From contig NW_026893691.1 of the NCBI RefSeq assembly GCF_032452875.1, positions 310,001-374,000 of the forward strand: a stretch of 64,000 nucleotides of DNA, read 5' to 3'. Every line of letters begins with the position of its first letter. Within the stretch, counting starts at the first letter, position 1. This document shows positions 47,124-59,145 of the stretch, piece by piece. A program made the translations under genes and the position numbers. This stretch comes from Bos javanicus (Eukaryota; Chordata; Mammalia; Artiodactyla; Bovidae). The notes beneath the pieces are model-generated. The model did no database searches, was not told where the DNA came from, and saw only the letters and a program-made list of their open reading frames with translations.

Positions 47124-49727
47124 TCGAGGTCTTTCTCGGGTTGAGGCAGGACACCCTGGGGTCCCTCGACTTGTGCAGGTGACCTCAGGGGGCTTCTCAT
47201 GGTGGCTCTGAGAAGTCAGGGAAACTGGAGGTGGGAGGGGCCTCTCGGCACTCCACTGGGTTTGGTGCATTGGAAGAGGGCCTCATCTCCAGTTGAGGCA
47301 GGAACCTCAGGGTTCCTCTGACTTCAGACTCCGACCGCAAGGTCCCTGCAGACTTGGGACAGGAGAGTCAGGCCTCGTCTTGGGTTGAGGCATGGAACTC
47401 CGCTTGCCTCTCGAGGTGTTCCCGGGGAGACAGGCCACTTGTCGAGCGGTATTTGGAACCTGGGGTCTTTTCCCGACGATGCACGGGCGAGTCACTGCCC
47501 CTTCGTGTTGACTTCATTCACAGGGTGGAGTTCGAAGAGGTGTCCGGGCATCGGGTTCTTATCAAGAGGGGACCGGGAAATCGGGGTCCTTCGGAATGTG
47601 GAACCACCCACGAGGCCACGTCTGGAATGTCGTCGTGAGACCGGCCTCATCCTGAGGTGCGACCGGAAGGCCGGGAACCCCTTCCAGACAAAGCAGGGGA
47701 GTCGACCCTCCTGTCCAGATCAGGAGGGTAGAAGAGGCTCAGAGGAAGTGTTGCCAGAAAACTTCGGTGTTCCTCTCGAGGGAGACCGGGATGTCGGGGC
47801 ACTTTGTGGGTCGCATCAAGGGTGACAAGTACCGTTTCGAACTCCAATTCCTAACGTGGGACTTCTCCTGAGACGCTGTAGCGGCACAGGGCTTCATCTT
47901 GCGATGACGGGGGAACCACGTGGTTTTTCTCGAGGTGTAGCAGGATTCTCGAGTTACGACGGGGAATTCAGGATGCTTCTTGTGTAGGCCCAGGGAAGTC
48001 CAATCTTCCATTCGAGTTGCGAAGGAAAGCTGGGGATTGCTCTCGAGTGACTGCAGGGCCAATAGACCTCATCTAGGCTTGTGTCCAGAAGCCAGTGTTC
48101 CTCTCCAGGGGCGACAGGGATCTCGGGGTTGCATTCCAGACACACCCGGGGAGACAGGCATCCATCTCGAGTGGAAGCAAAGAACCCCGCTCTGCTCTCG
48201 AGTCGCGACGGGTATCTCTTGGAGCTCACTGGGTGGACTAAAGGGAGTCAAGCCTCCTGAGGCGTTTGGAGAGAGGTCGCGAGATTGGTCTCTAGGCCAT
48301 GCAGGAGACGAAGGCCCTCATCTCGCGATGACGGGGGAGTCTTGGGGTTGTTCTCGAGCGGCGGCCCCAGTGTGCGCTTTCTCACGAGGTACGACGGCGA
48401 GGTCAGTGAGCCTCTCGTGGGGCGCCAGGGAAGTCGGGTCTCCATGCGAGTGGCGAGGGCGAGCGCGTCATTGCTCTCGAGCCATGGTAGGGTGCCGGGG
48501 ACCAGCCCCGGCTGATCCAGGGTATTCGAAGGAGAGACGGCGTAGGCGAAGATCAGGAAACCACTGCTTAATTAAATGTTAATTAAGGATATAAAGAGTA
48601 ATAGAATGAGGATAGCTCAGTGAGGAAATTCAGTGGCGAAAAGAGGCTGAATAATTCAGCCAGAAGGTAAGAGAAAGAACGACATGGTGAGACCAAGTTT
48701 CGGTGAACAAGGCCCGCACTTTATTTTTCAAAGTAGTTTTTATACCTTAAGTTATGCATAGAGGATAATGGGGGAAGGGGTAGTCTTGCAGCAAACCAGG
48801 CTTTCTTCCTGCAAACTTATCATATGCAAAAGCTTAGGTGATTTGCATCATCTTCTGGCCCGGAGGCCTGTTAACATTTTAAGACCTTTTCTTCAGAAAA
48901 CTTATTTTTCTCTAAAGGTGGTTGGTCAGGAGCCACCCTCCAAAAAGCATTAGATAAAGTTGCATTCCTACAGAGCAAAGGTGTGGTGGGCTATAACAAG
49001 AAAAAGAATTAACTCAAGGGTCCCAGGTTACAAACATTAAAGCTACTACTTACACCAATTATATTAATCAATACACTGCCAGGGACACAGCAGGTAAGGG
49101 ATATGGAAACTTAGCAGCAAACAATGGCCCAACAAGTGAAAAACCATTCACCAATACAATTTCTAATCAATCTTGTAACTACTCAAAAGAATCTGTGTTT
49201 AGACAGTTTAGAACATCTCCTGCCTCTCACAGTTGGGAGGCTCTGAACAATCACATGTGGCCGGAAAAACCTATTCAGGCAGGCTAGAGGATTTCCAAAG
49301 GAGTTTGTAGGTTAAACACTGTCACACCCAGGAATTATTAACTGGAACTGTAAGCTAACTCTTTTTTCAGAGAGAGGTAGTGGGGGAGAGCCCCCGTAAA
49401 GTCAGAGGTTTAGGTGCAAGCACAAGCAGAAAGTAGGCAGACTCTGGTTTTGGGGGTATATGCTCGAGAATTTCCAGGGGGACTCCTGAAGCTCGATCCC
49501 GCCTTTGCGTATGCCGAGCCTCCTTCCTCATGACCTTTGTCATGGGCGGAGTTCCTCACTGGCTCCCAGCAGTGATAGAATTCCAGTGGAGCTATTCCAG
49601 ATCCTGAATGATGATGCTGTGGAAAGTGCTGCACTCAATATGCAATATGCAATATGCACTCAATATGCAATATGCCGGCTCACGGCAGTAGGGGAATCTG
49701 GCCTCGAGACGTGTTGAAGAAGGTCTC
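47124..49727. repeat. B-type unit 10 with LTR (2604 bp)
   Basis: CCTGGGGTC single-G loss near 47460. A short A-like patch covers about 47851-47960 (CTAACGTGGG, GGGCTTCATC, CTCGAGTTACG) inside an otherwise B monomer. The LTR lies at 48493-49687. Confidence 0.9.
48493..49687 (-). mobile_element. Solo LTR 10 (1195 bp, shortest)
   Basis: GTAGGG on both sides. Two bases missing in GGGGTAGTCTTGC (near 48778) and one A missing in CCAAAAAGC. Confidence 0.9.
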
Positions 49728-51130
49728 TCGAGGTCTTTCTCGGGTTGAGGCAGGACACCCTGGGGTCCCTCGACTTGTGCAGGTGACCTCAGGGGGCTTC
49801 TCATGGTGGCTCTGAGAAGTCAGGGAAACTGGAGGTGGGAGGGGCCTCTCGGCACTCCACTGGGTTTGGTGCATTGGAAGAGGGCCTCATCTCCAGTTGA
49901 GGCAGGAACCTCAGGGTTCCTCTGACTTCAGACTCCGACCGCAAGGTCCCTGCAGACTTGGGACAGGAGAGTCAGGCCTCGTCTTGGGTTGAGGCATGGA
50001 ACTCCGCTTGCCTCTCGAGGTGTTCCCGGGGAGACAGGCCACTTGTCGAGCGGCATTTGGAACCTGGGGGTCTTTTCCCGACGATGCACGGGCGAGTCAC
50101 TGCCCCTTCGTGTTGACTTCATTCACAGGGTGGAGTTCGAAGAGGTGTCCGGGCATCGGGTTCTTATCAAGAGGGGACCGGGAAATCGGGGTCCTTCGGA
50201 ATGTGGAACCACCCACGAGGCCACGTCTGGAATGTCGTCGTGAGACGGGCCTCATCCTGAGGTGCGACCGGAAGGCCGGGAACCCCTTCCAGACAAAGCA
50301 GGGGAGTCGACCCTCCTGTCCAGATCAGGAGGGTAGAAGGGGCTCAGAGGAAGTGGTGCGGGAAAACCTCGGTGTTCCTCTCGAGGGAGACCGGGATGTC
50401 GGGGCACTTTGTGGGTCGCATCAAGGGTGCCAAGTACCGTTTCGACCTCCAATACCTAACGTGGGACTTCTCCTGAGACACTGTAGCGGGAAAGGGCTTC
50501 ATCTTGCGATGACGGGGGAACCACGTGGATTTTCTCGAGTTGCAGCGGGATTCTCGAGTTACGACGGGGAATTCAGGATGCCTCTTGTGTTGGCCCAGGG
50601 AAGTCCAATCTTCCATTCGAGTTGCGAAGGAAAGCTGGGGATTGCTCTCGAGTGACTGCAGGGCCAATAGACCTCATCTAGGCTTGTGTCCAGAAGCCAA
50701 TGTTCCTCTCCAGGGGCGAAAGGGATCTCGGGGTTGCATTCCAGACGCACCCGGGGAGACAGGCATCCATCTCGAGTGGAAGCAAAGAACCCCGCTCTGC
50801 TCTTGAGTCGCGACGGGTATCTCTTGGAGCTCACTGGGTGGACTAAAGGGAGTCAAGCCTCCTGAGGCGTTTGGAGAGAGGTCGAGAGACTGGTCTCTAG
50901 GCCATGCAGGAGACGAAGGCCCTCAAGTCGCGATGACGGGGGAGGCTCGGGGTTGTTCTCGAGCGGCGGCCCCAGTGTGCGGTTTCTCGCGAGGTACGAC
51001 GGCGAGGTCAGTGAGCCTCTCGTGGGGCGGCAAGGAAGTCGGGTCTCCATGCGAATGGCGAGGGGAGCGCGTCTTTACTCTCAAGTCATAGTAGGGGAAT
51101 CTGGCCTCGAGACGTGTTGAAGAAGGTCTC
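49728..51130. repeat. A-type unit 10 (1403 bp)
   Basis: Private GAGCGGCATTTGG (50054), GTGAGACGGGCC (50246) and one G missing in GGCGAGGGGAGCG (51060). Confidence 0.9.
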
Positions 51131-53736
51131 TCGAGGTCTTTCTCGGGTTGAGGCAGGACACCCTGGGGTCCCTCGACTTGTGCAGGTGACCTCAGGGGGC
51201 TTCTCATGGTGGCTCTGAGAAGTCAGGGAAACTGGAGGTGGGAGGGGCCTCTCGGCACTCCACTGGGTTTGGTGCATTGGAAGAGGGCCTCATCTCCAGT
51301 TGAGGCAGGAACCTCAGGGTTCCTCTGACTTCAGACTCCGACCGCAAGGTCCCTGCAGACTTGGGACAGGAGAGTCAGGCCTCGTCTTGGGTTGAGGCAT
51401 GGAACTCCGCTTGCCTCTCGAGGTGTTCCCGGGGAGACAGGCCACTTGTCGAGCGGTATTTGGAACCTGGGGTCTTTTCCCGACGATGCACGGGCGAGTC
51501 ACTGCCCCTTCGTGTTGACTTCATTCACAGGGTGGAGTTCGAAGAGGTGTCCGGGCATCGGGTTCTTATCAAGAGGGGACCGGGAAATCGGGGTCCTTCG
51601 GAATGTGGAACCACCCACGAGGCCACGTCTGGAATGTCGTCGTGAGACCGGCCTCATCCTGAGGTGCGACCGGAAGGCCGGGAACCCCTTCCAGACAAAG
51701 CAGGGGAGTCGACCCTCCTGTCCAGATCAGGAGGGTAGAAGAGGCTCAGAGGAAGTGTTGCCAGAAAACTTCGGTGTTCCTCTCGAGGGAGACCGGGATG
51801 TCGGGGCACTTTGTGGGTCGCATCAAGGGTGACAAGTACCGTTTCGAACTCCAATTCCTAAAGTGGGACTTCTCCTGAGACGCTGTAGCGGCACAGGGCT
51901 ACATCTTGCGATGACGGGGGAACCACGTGGTTTTTCTCGAGGTGTAGCAGGATTCTCGAATTACGACGGGGAATTCAGGATGCCTCTTGTGTAGGCCCAG
52001 GGAAGTCCAATCTTCCATTCGAGTTGCGAAGGAAAGCTGGGGATTGCTCTCGAGTGACTGCAGGGCCAATAGACCTCATCTAGGCTTGTGTCCAGAAGCC
52101 AGTGTTCCTCTCCAGGGGCGACAGGGATCTCGGGGTTGCATTCCAGACACACCCGGGGAGACAGGCATCCATCTCGAGTGGAAGCAAAGAACCCCGCTCT
52201 GCTCTCGAGTCGCGACGGGTATCTCTTGGAGCTCACTGGGTGGACTAAAGGGAGTCAAGCCTCCTGAGGCGTTTGGAGAGAGGTCGCGAGATTGGTCTCT
52301 AGGCCATGCAGGAGACGAAGGCCCTCATCTCGCGATGACGGGGGAGTCTTGGGGTTGTTCTCGAGCGGCGGCCCCAGTGTGCGCTTTCTCACGAGGTACG
52401 ACGGCGAGGTCAGTGAGCCTCTCGTGGGGCGCCAGGGAAGTCGGGTCTCCATGCGAGTGGCGAGGGCGAGCGCGTCGTTGCTCTCGAGCCATGGTAGGGT
52501 GCCGGGGACCAGCCCCGGCTGATCCAGGGTATTCGAAGGAGAGACGGCGTAGGCGAAGATCAGGAAACCACTGCTTAATTAAATGTTAATTAAGGATATA
52601 AAGAGTAATAGAATGAGGATAGCTCAGTGAGGAAATTCAGTGGCGAAAAGAGGCTGAATAATTCAGCCAGAAGGTAAGAGAAAGAACGACATGGTGAGAC
52701 CAAGTTTCGGTGAACAAGGCCCGCACTTTATTTTTCAAAGTAGTTTTTATACCTTAAGTTATGCATAGAGGATAATGGGGGAAGGGGTCGAGTCTTGCAG
52801 CAAACCAGGCTTTCTTCCTGCAAACTTATCATATGCAAAAGCTTAGGTGATTTGCATCATCTTCTGGCCCGGAGGCCTGTTAACATTTTAAGACCTTTTC
52901 TTCAGAAAACTTATTTTTCTCTAAAGGTGGTTGGTCAGGAGCCACCCTCCAAAAAAGCATTAGATAAAGTTGCATTCCTACAGAGCAAAGGTGTGGTGGG
53001 CTATAACAAGAAAAAGAATTAACTCAAGGGTCCCAGGTTACAAACATTAAAGCTACTACTTACACCAATTATATTAATCAATACACTGCCAGGGACACAG
53101 CAGGTAAGGGATATGGAAACTTAGCAGCAAACAATGGCCCAACAAGTGAAAAACCATTCACCAATACAATTTCTAATCAATCTTGTAACTACTCAAAAGA
53201 ATCTGTGTTTAGACAGTTTAGAACATCTCCTGCCTCTCACAGTTGGGAGGCTCTGAACAATCACATGTGGCCGGAAAAACCTATTCAGGCAGGCTAGAGG
53301 ATTTCCAAAGGAGTGTGTAGGTTAAACACTGTCACACCCAGGAATTATTAACTGGAACTGTAAGCTAACTCTTTTTCAGAGAGAGGTAGTGGGGGAGAGC
53401 CCCCGTAAAGTCAGAGGTTTAGGTGCAAGCACAAGCAGAAAGTAGGCAGACTCTGGTTTTGGGGGTATATGCTCGAGAATTTCCAGGGGGACTCCTGAAG
53501 CTCGATCCCGCCTTTGCGTATGCCGAGCCTCCTTCCTCATGACCTTTGTCATGGGCGGAGTTCCTCACTGGCTCCCAGCAGTGATAGAATTCCAGTGGAG
53601 CTATTCCAGATCCTGAATGATGATGCTGTGGAAAGTGCTGCACTCAATATGCAATATGCAATATGCACTCCATATGCAATATGCCGGCTCACGGCAGTAG
53701 GGGAATCTGGCCTCGAGACGCGTTGAAGAAGGTCTC
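51131..53736. repeat. B-type unit 11 with LTR (2606 bp)
   Basis: CCTGGGGTC single-G loss near 51469; GATGCCTCTTGTGTAGG mixes A and B sites; private GCGTCGTTGCTC before the LTR (52500-53696). The unit ends with ACGCGT (53718-53723) instead of ACGTGT. Confidence 0.9.
52500..53696 (-). mobile_element. Solo LTR 11 (1197 bp)
   Basis: GTAGGG on both sides. Private GGAGTGTGTAGG (53313 on) and CACTCCATATGC (53666 on), the latter inside the short ATGCAATA repeats near its right end. Confidence 0.9.
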
Positions 53737-55140
53737 TCGAGGTCTTTCTCGGGTTGAGGCAGGACACCCTGGGGTCCCTCGACTTGTGCAGGTGACCTCA
53801 GGGGGCTTCTCATGGTGGCTCTGAGAAGTCAGGGAAACTGGAGGTGGGAGGGGCCTCTCGGCACTCCACTGGGTTTGGTGCATTGGAAGAGGGCCTCATC
53901 TCCAGTTGAGGCAGGAACCTCAGGGTTCCTCTGACTTCAGACTCCGACCGCAAGGTCCCTGCAGACTTGGGACAGGAGAGTCAGGCCTCGTCTTGGGTTG
54001 AGGCATGGAACTCCGCTTTCCTCTCGAGGTGTTCCCGGGGAGACAGGCCACTTGTCGAGCGGTATTTGGAACCTGGGGGTCTTTTCCCGACGATGCACGG
54101 GCGAGTCACTGCCCCTTCGTGTTGACTTCATTCACAGGGTGGAGTTCGAAGAGGTGTCCGGACATCGGGTTCTTATCAAGAGGGGACCGGGAAATCGGGG
54201 TCCTTCGGAATGTGGAACCACCCACGAGGCCACGTCTGGAATGTCGTCGTGAGACCGGCCTCATCCTGAGGTGCGACCGGAAGGCCGGGAACCCCTTCCA
54301 GACAAAGCAGGGGAGTCGACCCTCCTGTCCAGATCAGGAGGGTAGAAGGGGCTCAGAGGAAGTGGTGCGGGAAAACCTCGGTGTTCCTCTCGAGGGAGAC
54401 CGGGATGTCGGGGCACTTTGTGGGTCGCATCAAGGGTGCCAAGTACCGTTTCGACCTCCAATACCTAACGTGGGACTTCTCCTGAGACGCTGTAGCGGGA
54501 AAGGGCTTCATCTTGCGATGACGGGGGAACCACGTGGATTTTCTCGAGTTGCAGCGGGATTCTCGAGTTACGACGGGGAATTCAGGATGCCTCTTGTGTT
54601 GGCCCAGGGAAGTCCAATCTTCCATTCGAGTTGCGAAGGAAAGCTGGGGATTGCTCTCGAGTGACTGCAGGGCCAATAGACCTCATCTAGGCTTGTGTCC
54701 AGAAGCCAATGTTCCTCTCCAGGGGCGACAGGGATCTCGGGGTTGCATTCCAGACGCACCCGGGGAGACAGGCATCCATCTCGAGTGGAAGCAAAGAACC
54801 CCGCTCTGCTCTTGAGTCGCGACGGGTATCTCTTGGAGCTCACTGGGTGGACTAAAGGGAGTCAAGCCTCCTGAGGCGTTTGGAGAGAGGTCGAGAGACT
54901 GGTCTCTGGGCCATACAGGAGACGAAGGCCCTCAAGTCGCGATGACGGGGGAGGCTCGGGGTTGTTCTCGAGCGGCGGCCCCAGTGTGCGGTTTCTGGCG
55001 AGGTACGACGGCGAGGTCAGTGAGCCTCTCGTGGGGCGGCAAGGAAGTCGGGTCTCCATGCGAATGGCGAGGGGGAGCGCGTCTTTACTCTCAAGTCATA
55101 GTAGGGGAATCTGGCCTCGAGACGTGTTGAAGAAGGTCTC
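53737..55140. repeat. A-type unit 11 (1404 bp)
   Basis: Private CCGCTTTCCTC (near 54015) and GTCCGGACATC (near 54160). Carries TTTCTGGCGAGG at 54992, exactly 8017 bp after the same variant in A unit 9. Confidence 0.9.
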
Positions 55141-57746
55141 TCGAGGTCTTTCTCGGGTTGAGGCAGGACACCCTGGGGTCCCTCGGCTTGTGCAGGTGAC
55201 CTCAGGGGGCTTCTCATGGTGGCTCTGAGAAGTCAGGGAAACTGGAGGTGGGAGGGGCCTCTCGGGACTCCACTGGGCTTGGTGCATTGGAAGAGGGCCT
55301 CATCTCCAGTTGAGGCAGGAACCTCAGGGTTCCTCTGTCTTCAGACTCCAATCTCAAGGTCCCTGCAGACTTGGGACAGGAGAGTCAGGCCTCGTCTTGG
55401 GTTGAGGCGTGGAACTCCGCTTGCCTCTCGAGGTGTTCCCGGGGAGACAGGCCACTTGTCGAGCGGTATTTGGAACCTGGGGGTCTTTTCCCGACGATGC
55501 ACGGGCGAGTCACTGCCCCTTCGTGTTGACTTCATTCACAGGGTGGAGTTCGAAGAGGTGTCCGGGCATCGGGTTCTTATCAAGAGGGGACCGGGAAACC
55601 GGGTCCTTCGGAATGTGGAACCACCCACGAGGCCACGTCTGGAATGTCGTCGTGACACCGGCCTCATCCTGAGGTGCGACCGGAAGGCCGGGAACCCCTT
55701 CCAGACAAAGCAGGGGAGTCGACCCTCCTGTCCAGATCAGGAGGGTAGAAGAGGCTCAGAGGAAGTGTTGCCAGAAAACTTCGGTGTTCCTCTCGAGGGA
55801 GACCGGGATGTCGGGGCACTTTGTGGGTCTCATCAAGGGTGACAAGTACCGTTTCGAACTCCAATTCCTAACGTGGGACTTCTCCTGAGACGCTGTAGCG
55901 GCACAGGGCTACATCTTGCGATGACGGGGGAACCACGTGGTTTTTCTCGAGGTGTAGCAGGATTCTCGAATTACGACGGGGAATTCAGGATGCCTCTTGT
56001 GTAGGCCCAGGGAAGTCCAATCTTCCATTCGAGTTGCAAAGGAAAAATGGGGATTGCTCTCGAGTGACTGCAGGGCCAATAGACCTCATCTAGGCTTGTG
56101 TCCAGAAGCCAGTGTTCCTCTCCAGGGGCGACAGGGATCTCGGGGTTGCATTCCAGACACACCCGGGGAGACAGGCATCCATCTCGAGTGGAAGCAAAGA
56201 ACCCCGCTCTGCTCTCGAGTCGCGACGGGTATCTCTTGGAGCTCACTGGGTGGACTAAAGGGAGTCAAGCCTCCTGAGGCGTTTGGAGAGAGGTCGCGAG
56301 ATTGGTCTCTAGGCCATGCAGGAGACGAAGGCCCTCATCTCGCGATGACGGGGGAGTCTTGGGGTTGTTCTCGAGCGGCGGCCCCAGTGTGCGCTTTCTC
56401 ACGAGGTACGACGGCGAGGTCAGTGAGCCTCTCGTGGGGCGCCAGGGAAGTCGGGTCTCCATGCGAGTGGCGAGGGCGAGCGCGTCATTGCTCTCGAGCC
56501 ATGGTAGCGTGCCGGGGACCAGCCCCGGCTGATCCAGGGTATTCGAAGGACAGACGGCGTAGGTGAAGATCAGGAAACCACTGCTTAATTAAATGTTAAT
56601 TAAGGATATAAAGAGTAATAGAATGAGGATAGCTCAGTGAGGAAATTCAGTGGCGAAAAGAGGCTGAATAATTCAGCCAGAAGGTAAGAGAAAGAACGAC
56701 ATGGTGAGACCAAGTTTCGGTGGACAAGGCCCGCACTTTATTTTTCAAAGTAGTTTTTATACCTTAAGTTATGCATAGAGGATAATGGGGGAAGGGGTAG
56801 AGTCTTGCAGCAAACCAGGCTTTCTTCCTGCAAACTTATCATATGCAAAAGCTTAGGTGATTTGCATCATCTTCTGGCCCGGACGCCTGTTAACATTTTA
56901 AGACCTTTTCTTCAGAAAACTTATTTTTCTCTAAAGGTGGTTGGTCAGGAGCCACCCTCCAAAAAGCATTAGATAAAGTTGCATTCCTACAGAGCAAAGG
57001 TGTGGTGGGCTATAACAAGAAAAAGAGTTAACTCAAGGGTCCCAGGTTACAAACATTAAAGCTACTACTTACACCAATTATATTAATCAATACACTGCCA
57101 GGGACACAGCAGGTAAGGGATATGGAAACTTAGCAGCAAACAATGGCCCAACAAGTGAAAAACCATTCACCAATACAATTTCTAATCAATCTTGTAACTA
57201 CTCAAAAGAATCTGTGTTTAGACAGTTTAGAACATCTCCTGCCTCTCACAGTTGGGAGGCTCTGAACAATCACATGTGGCCGGAAAAACCTATTCAGGCA
57301 GGCTAGAGGATTTCCAAAGGAGTTTGTAGGTTAAACACTGTCACACCCAGGAATTATTAACTGGAACTGTAAGCTAACTCTTTTTTCAGAGAGAGGTAGT
57401 GGGGGAGAGCCCCCGTAAAGTCAGAGGTTTAGGTGCAAGCACAAGCAGAAAGTAGGCAGACTCTGGTTTTGGGGGTATATGCTCGAGAATTTCCAGGGGG
57501 ACTCCTGAAGCTCGATCCCGCCTTTGCGTATGCCGAGCCTCCTTCCTCATGACCTTTGTCATGGGCGGAGTTCCTCACTGGCTCCCAGCAGTGATAGAAT
57601 TCCAGTGGAGCTATTCCAGATCCTGAATGATGATGCTGTGGAAAGTGCTGCACTCAATATGCAATATGCAATATGCACTCAATATGAAATATGCCGGCTC
57701 ACGGCAGTAGGGGAATCTGGCCTCGAGACGTGTTGAAGAAGGTCTC
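55141..57746. repeat. B-type unit 12 with LTR, divergent (2606 bp)
   Basis: Many private changes: CCTCGGCTTGTGC, TCGGGACTCCACTGGGCTTGG, GACTCCAATCTCAAGG, GGAAACCGGGTCC, GTGACACCGG, GGGTCTCATC and GGAAAAATGGGG. The LTR (56510-57706) and its left target repeat are also altered. Confidence 0.9.
56510..57706 (-). mobile_element. Solo LTR 12, left target repeat mutated (1197 bp)
   Basis: Left repeat is GTAGCG and right is GTAGGG. Private AGGACAGACGGCGTAGGTG, GGTGGACAAGG, GGACGCCTG, AAAGAGTTAAC and CAATATGAAATATG. Confidence 0.9.
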
Positions 57747-59145
57747 TCGAGGTCTTTCTCGGGTTGAGGCAGGACACCCTGGGGTCCCTCGACTTGTGCA
57801 GGTGACCTCAGGGGGCTTCTCATGGTGGCTCTGAGAAGTCAGGGAAACTGGAGGTGGGAGGGGCCTCTCGGCACTCCACTGGGTTTGGTGCATTGGAAGA
57901 GGGCCTCATCTCCAGTTGAGGCAGGAACCTCAGGGTTCCTCTGACTTCAGACTCCGATCGCAAGGTCCCTGCAGACTTGGGACAGGAGAGTCAGGCCTCG
58001 TCTTGGGTTGAGGCATGGAACTCCGCTTGCCTCTCGAGGTGTTCCCGGGGAGACAGGCCACTTGTCGAGCGGTATTTGGAACCTGGGGGTCTTTTCCCGA
58101 CGATGCATGGGCGAGTCACTGCCCCTTCGTGTTGACTTCATTCACAGGGTGGAGTTCGAAGAGGTGTCCGGGCATCGGGTTCTTATCAAGAGGGGACCGG
58201 GAAATCGGGGTCCTTCGGAATGTGGACCCACCCACGAGGCCACGTCTGGAATGTCGTCGTGAGACCGGCCTCATCCTGAGGTGCGCCCGGAGGTCGGGAA
58301 CCCCTTCTAGACAAAGCAGGGGAGTCGACCCTCCTGTCCAGATCAGGAGGGTAGAAGGGCTCAGAGGAAGTGGTGCCGGAAAACCTCGGTGTTCCTCTCG
58401 AGGGAGACCGGGATGCCGGGGAACTTTGTGGGTCGCATCAAGGGTGCCAAGTACCGTTTCGACCTCCAATACCTAACATGGGACTTCTCCTGAGACGCTG
58501 TAGCGGCACAGGGCTTCATCTTGCGATGACGGGAGAACCACGTGGATTTTCAGGAGTTGCGGCGGGATTCTCGAGTTACGACGGGGAATTCAGGATGCCT
58601 CTTGTGTTGGCCCAGGGAAGTCCAATCTTCCATTCGAGTTGCGAAGGAAAGCTGGGGATTGCTCTCGAGTGACTGCAGGGCCAATAGACCTCATCTAGGC
58701 TTGTGTCCAGAAGCCAATGTTCCTCTCCTGGGGCGACAGGGATCTCGGGGTTGCATTCCAGACGCAACCGGGGAGACAGGCATTCATCTCGAGTGGGAGC
58801 AAAGAACCCCGCTCTGCTCTTGAGTCGCGACGGGTATCTCTCGGAGCTCACTGGGTGGACTAAAGGGAGTCAAGCCTCCTGAAGCATTTGGAGAGAGGTC
58901 GCGAGAATGGTCTCTAGGCCATGCAGGAGACGAAGGCCCTCAAGTCGCGATGACGGGGGAGTCTCGGGGTTGTTCTCGAGCGGCGGCCCCAGTGTGCGCT
59001 TTCTCGCGAGGTACGACGGCGAGATCAGTGAGCCTCTCGTGGGGCGGCAAAGTCGGGTCTCCATGCGAATGGCGAGGGGGAGCGCGTCTTTACTCTCAAG
59101 CCATGGTAGGGGAATCTGGCCTCGAGACGTGTTGAAGAAGGTCTC
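57747..59145. repeat. A-type unit 12, divergent (1399 bp)
   Basis: Shortest unit, with several 1-3 bp losses (GCGCCCGGAGGTCGGG, GTAGAAGGGCTC, GGCGGCAAAGTCGGG). At the insert site it reads CCATGGTAGGGGAATC (59101-59116), an uninterrupted version of exactly what flanks the LTR in type B units; other A units have TCATAGTAGGGG. Confidence 0.9.
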
